From Nectonema munidae (taxonomy: Eukaryota > Nematomorpha > Nectonematoida > Nectonematidae): a DNA stretch of 64,000 nt. The notes under the pieces were generated by a model. That model saw only the letters and a list, made by a program, of their open reading frames with translations, ran no database searches and was not told the origin of the DNA. Below, piece after piece: positions 61,031 through 64,000 of this stretch (position 1 is its first letter; every line of letters begins with the position of its first letter). A program made the translations under genes and the position numbers. The stretch lies in assembly GCA_030549495.1 (NCBI GenBank), contig JAUIRK010001006.1, positions 107,501-171,500 on the forward strand. The letters run 5' to 3'.

Positions 61031-61512
61031 GGCACGTTGGATGGCTTCTTTGAGATTTAACTTATCATGTTCTAATAATCTAGCACGTATTGCCGAAGAA
61101 CGAAGCCCACGTATAAAAGAGTCCCTCACAGATTCGTCTTTATAGGTAGCAGCATCCACACTTTCAAAGTAGCACTCAGTGGAAAGACGATTTAAGGCTT
61201 GGAGGTATTGGTCAATGGTCTCGTTCTCCTGCTGTAAACGGGTAGAAAGTAAATGCCTTGCATGAATAATACTAGGAGACTTTTCATAGGACGACGTTGA
61301 TCAATAGCATCATTGAAGTTTGAACAGACCTCGATAATATCAGCAACGAAGGGGCCAATGTACAGATATAAAACTTCGAGCTTATTAGGGCTTAGTTGTT
61401 GAATAGTAGCAAGGTAGTGTTTAAAATTACGATAGCAAAGTTTCCGTAACTTTCCAAATTGTGGATCAGAAGTAGGTGTATTAAATTTAAAAAGGCGAAT
61501 TATTTTGTCCAT
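61030..61512 (-). other. Gypsy gag region
   Basis: Begins MDKIIRLFKFNTPTSDPQF and includes YRNFKHYLATIQQLSPNKLE, like the capsid regions of related Gypsy families. Confidence 0.8.
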
Positions 61513-61518
61513 GTAATA

Positions 61519-61532
61519 TTAATAGAATAAAT
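61519..61532 (-). promoter_or_regulatory. Putative primer-binding site, self-complementary type
   Basis: Just after the 5' LTR, in element direction, ATTTATTCTATTAA is complementary over 13 bases to TTAATAGAATAAA inside the same LTR (61592-61580). A TATATATATA stretch lies 12-22 bases upstream of that LTR site. This arrangement is known from self-priming Tf1/sushi-type Gypsy elements; no tRNA match was recognised by eye. Confidence 0.45.
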
Positions 61533-61719
61533 TGTCATGTAGTAGTGTGTAAACAAATTAAAGATAACCAAATCTTGATTTTATTCTATTAAGTATCTGA
61601 AAAATATATATATAATGTAAATCAAAAGGGAAACTAATGAAATAAACAACTTGAAATAATATTATACAAAATAAAAAAGTACCAGCCATGCGTAACTTGG
61701 ATAGAAAATAAGTAAAACA
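61533..61719 (-). repeat. Gypsy 5' LTR
   Basis: Partner of 57714-57908. It contains a TATA-like run (61604-61614) that may serve as the promoter. Confidence 0.88.
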
Positions 61720-61725
61720 GTAGAA

Positions 61726-62420
61726 TTTCTACAAATAGAGATGGATATAGGCATGTTTTATTTTTATAAATTGAATTTTAATGTAATGGGACCAAATCTA
61801 ATTCTCTTCCTATACGTTCAATGCAAAATTATGGGTTCCAAAACCTAAAAATACGAGTTCTGATTAGTTTTTTTTAGAAAATAACGCACTCTTATTTTGA
61901 TATAAAACTAATTAAGGTTTTCTAGGTACCTATAACATATATTGCTAGATACTAAGTTAATATTAATAAAAAAAGATTATTTAAAAAATTAAAAATTCTT
62001 TTATTATTTGAAGGTCAGAGAGGGTCAATTTTTACATATTGAACACTTCCACATTTTGAGGTAAAATTATAATATTTTTGGACTTCTTTTAAGTATTTTG
62101 AAAAAAATTGAATTAAATTTATTAATATTGTAAGTTTTATGGTTACGCATATACTTTTATATAAATAACTAATAAACAATTAAAAAGTAAAAGGATAGGT
62201 TTTATTTTAAGGGTCAGTGGAGGTCAATTTATTCTTTTATCACTTTATTAATTTAATCAATGCCTTTTAAAAAAGATACCAAATTTAATAATAGAGAAAA
62301 GTACTCAAAAACACTATGAAGTGGAACTTACCTTATTGGCAGCTTAATCGGTACAGCGGTAATTACAAAATCTTTTAATTTAATTTCTATGAATTTAATG
62401 ATTAAGAGGCCCTTAATGAT
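61726..62420. other. No gene seen
   Basis: AT-rich; target region of the following LINE. Confidence 0.4.
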
Positions 62421-62430
62421 ATTTTGTTGA

Positions 62431-63821
62431 GAGGGGATGGTAGACCTATTAAAAAGAATTTGGACTGAAGAAAAAATACCAGAAGACTGGAGGAAAAGCG
62501 TATTTGTACCAATCTGAAAGAAGAAAGGAGATGTTTTAGAATGTGGTAACTACCGTGGAATAAAATTGCTGGAATATGGACTGAAAATAATGGAAAGGAT
62601 TTTAGACAAGCGAATTCGTTCAGTGATAAAGATAGACCCAAAACAGTTTGGATTTATGCCAGGAAAGAGTGCAATAGATGCCATTTTTATTATAAAACAA
62701 CTTATAGAGAAGAAAATTGAAGGTAATTTAGCTGTTTTTTTGTGGTTTTGTTGATCTAGAGAAAGCATATGATACTATTCCCAGATAAGTGGTGTATTGG
62801 TGCATGCGTAAAAAGGGAATTCCCGAAAAACTTGTGAGCTTGGTGCAGGAAATCTACAAATGTTCAAGAACCGCTATTAGAACTCCTGAAGTAATCTCAA
62901 GAGAATTTGAGGATAAAATTGGTTTACTTCAACGTTCAGCACTGAGTCTATTATTGTTTTCTTTAGTTGTTGATGAGCTATCAAATCATCTAAGAAAGGA
63001 AGATCTTTGAGAATTTTTGTTTTCTCATGATCTAGCGATACTGGGGGATAATGAAGTAGAGCTCGAGAAGAGAATAATAAAATGGCAAGAGAGTTTGGGA
63101 AAATTTGGGATGAAAATGAAGGAGGAAAAGACAGAGATCATAGCATGTAGCAAAAATAAGGGCATTAGTGTTCATGTAGAAGACAGACGCGGAAAAAAGT
63201 TGAGGCAGGCGAAAACTTTCAAATATTTAGGAACCCAGATTATGAAAAATGGAAGTTGTGAAAAAGTCGTCCAAGCAAGGGTAAATGCTAGTTGGTTGAA
63301 ATGGAAAGAAGTAAACGCAATCGTGTGCGATAGAAGAATGCCAATTAAACTAAAAGCAAGGATTTACACATCAATTGTCAGACCAGTTCTGACTTATGGA
63401 TGTGAATGTTGGAGTTTAAAGAAAAAGGAGCAGAGAAAATTAAGAGCAACGGAGATGAAGATGCTTAGAAAAATGATGGGGGTCACGCTGACAGAAAAAA
63501 AAGAAACGGGAAGTGAGAAGAAAGACGTGAGTTGAAGTAAGTGTGATAGCTGTAGCAGAGCGGTGTACGCTGCGGTGGTTTGGACATGTTTTAAGGAAGA
63601 AAAAAGACGATGTCGTACGCCAAGCTATGGAGAAGAAGGTGAGTGGAAAAAGAAGTAGATGGAGGCAGCGTAAAAGAGGGAAGGACGGAATGATGGAGCA
63701 ACTGAAGCAGCTTGGACCGACCGAAGAGGATGCGCAGGATAGGAAAAAATGGACAGAGCGGATCTCAGCCACCGACCCCAAACTTGGGGACAAGGTGTAG
63801 TCAAAGAAGAAGAAGAAGGAC
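62431..63821 (+). mobile_element. 5'-truncated LINE with target duplication and GAA tail
   Basis: ATTTTGTTGA occurs at 62421-62430 and 63822-63831, a 10-bp target duplication. The 3' end is an AAGAAGAAGAAGAA tail. The plus strand encodes RT blocks: WTEEKIPEDWRKSVFVPI, GNYRGIKLLEYGLKIMERIL, DPKQFGFMPGKSAIDAIFII, a degenerate ESI-YDT-like catalytic block, then ALSLLLFSLVVDEL, FKYLGTQIMKNG, RIYTSIVRPVLTYGCECWSL, and a C-terminal WFGHVLRKKKDDVVRQAM ... TDPKLGDKV stop. This is the C-terminal architecture of RTE-like/pol-like non-LTR elements. Several stops and frameshifts; inactive. Confidence 0.93.
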
Positions 63822-63831
63822 ATTTTGTTGA

Positions 63832-64000
63832 AATTATTTGGCATTTAATATTTTACGCGACTCATCAGTCATATCTACTCGCTTTCTGATGACTCATCGT
63901 AATCATTAATATTGTTACCAGCATAGAAGAATGAACGCTCTAGTGAAGTTAATTTTTATTTTTACAATACCCTAATTCTTAGTTCGTGTTTACCATTGAC
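63832..64000. other. Window edge, no gene seen
   Basis: Short AT-rich flank. Confidence 0.4.

Larger units (their letters stand above)
57714..61725 (-). mobile_element. Ty3/Gypsy element with both LTRs, copy 2
   Basis: A nearly complete LTR retrotransposon fossil of about 4.0 kb in minus orientation. The LTRs are about 190 bases and differ at roughly 5% of positions plus a few small indels by eye, so the insertion is moderately young. Order in element direction: LTR, gag, zinc knuckle and retropepsin, reverse transcriptase and RNase H, integrase, LTR, which is the Ty3/Gypsy order. No envelope gene is seen. It looks broken at a small number of places. It is the same family as the older fossil at 29085-30670. 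No clear target duplication was found. Confidence 0.93.

Noticed and set aside
57705-61735. Target site duplication for the Gypsy element
   Set aside because: The 4-6 bases outside the two LTRs do not match in any reasonable boundary choice.
62402-62768. Minus-strand frames near 62.5 kb
   Set aside because: Antisense of the LINE reverse transcriptase.

Overview
The window is about 70% A+T, and nearly all recognisable coding sequence belongs to transposable elements of animal types: hAT, piggyBac, pogo/Tigger, several LINE clades, Ty3/Gypsy and a tRNA-like SINE. Two spliced host genes could be read by eye. This points to the nuclear genome of a repeat-rich invertebrate animal, perhaps an arthropod; the sequence alone does not fix the species. 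No bacterial operons, CRISPR arrays, rRNA genes or confident tRNA genes were seen.

Host genes. (1) URM1, the ubiquitin-like sulfur carrier of tRNA thiolation, lies on the minus strand. One coding exon is at 37277-37074 and the last is at 31612-31484, ending in the expected Gly-Gly. The intron between them is 5.46 kb and is filled with a hAT remnant, Tigger-like pieces and a satellite-bearing repeat. (2) An M12B (ADAMTS/reprolysin-like) zinc metalloprotease lies on the plus strand at about 16.1-18.25 kb. Its catalytic exons are separated by introns of 67, 64 and 67 bases, and its zinc motif is HEIAHTMFLLHD. Three further isolated exon-like stretches (2253-2413, 18531-18676, 26538-26682) have splice signals but no recognised family.

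Layout. 0-8.5 kb: a LINE tail, a candidate exon, then an RTE-like LINE split by a 3.6 kb piggyBac element with exact TTAA duplication. 9.5-13.4 kb: a transposon-like protein remnant, a TA-flanked Tigger element and another LINE tail. 15.8-18.7 kb: a SINE and the protease gene. 19.4-27 kb: tandem duplications, a 28-bp minisatellite, a MITE with perfect 8-bp target duplication, and a large head-to-head array of about 150-160-bp monomers. 27.3-30.7 kb: a hAT remnant, a LINE reverse transcriptase and a Gypsy fossil. 31.5-37.5 kb: URM1. 37.7-49 kb: MITEs, dispersed repeats, a nearly 300-bp TCA microsatellite and a second hAT fossil. 50.3-52.45 kb: an I/R1-like LINE with RNase H. 53.9-57.4 kb: a full-length hAT with perfect 8-bp target duplications and a nested MITE that has its own. 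57.7-61.7 kb: a Gypsy element with both LTRs. 62.4-63.8 kb: a 5'-truncated LINE with target duplications and a GAA tail.

The window is best read as a compact host gene set embedded in layered transposon insertions whose nesting gives a relative chronology. The observations most worth following are the possible self-priming site of the Gypsy element, the four 16-bp palindromes near the piggyBac ends, and the satellite-bearing repeat that occurs both in the 22-26 kb island and inside the URM1 intron.
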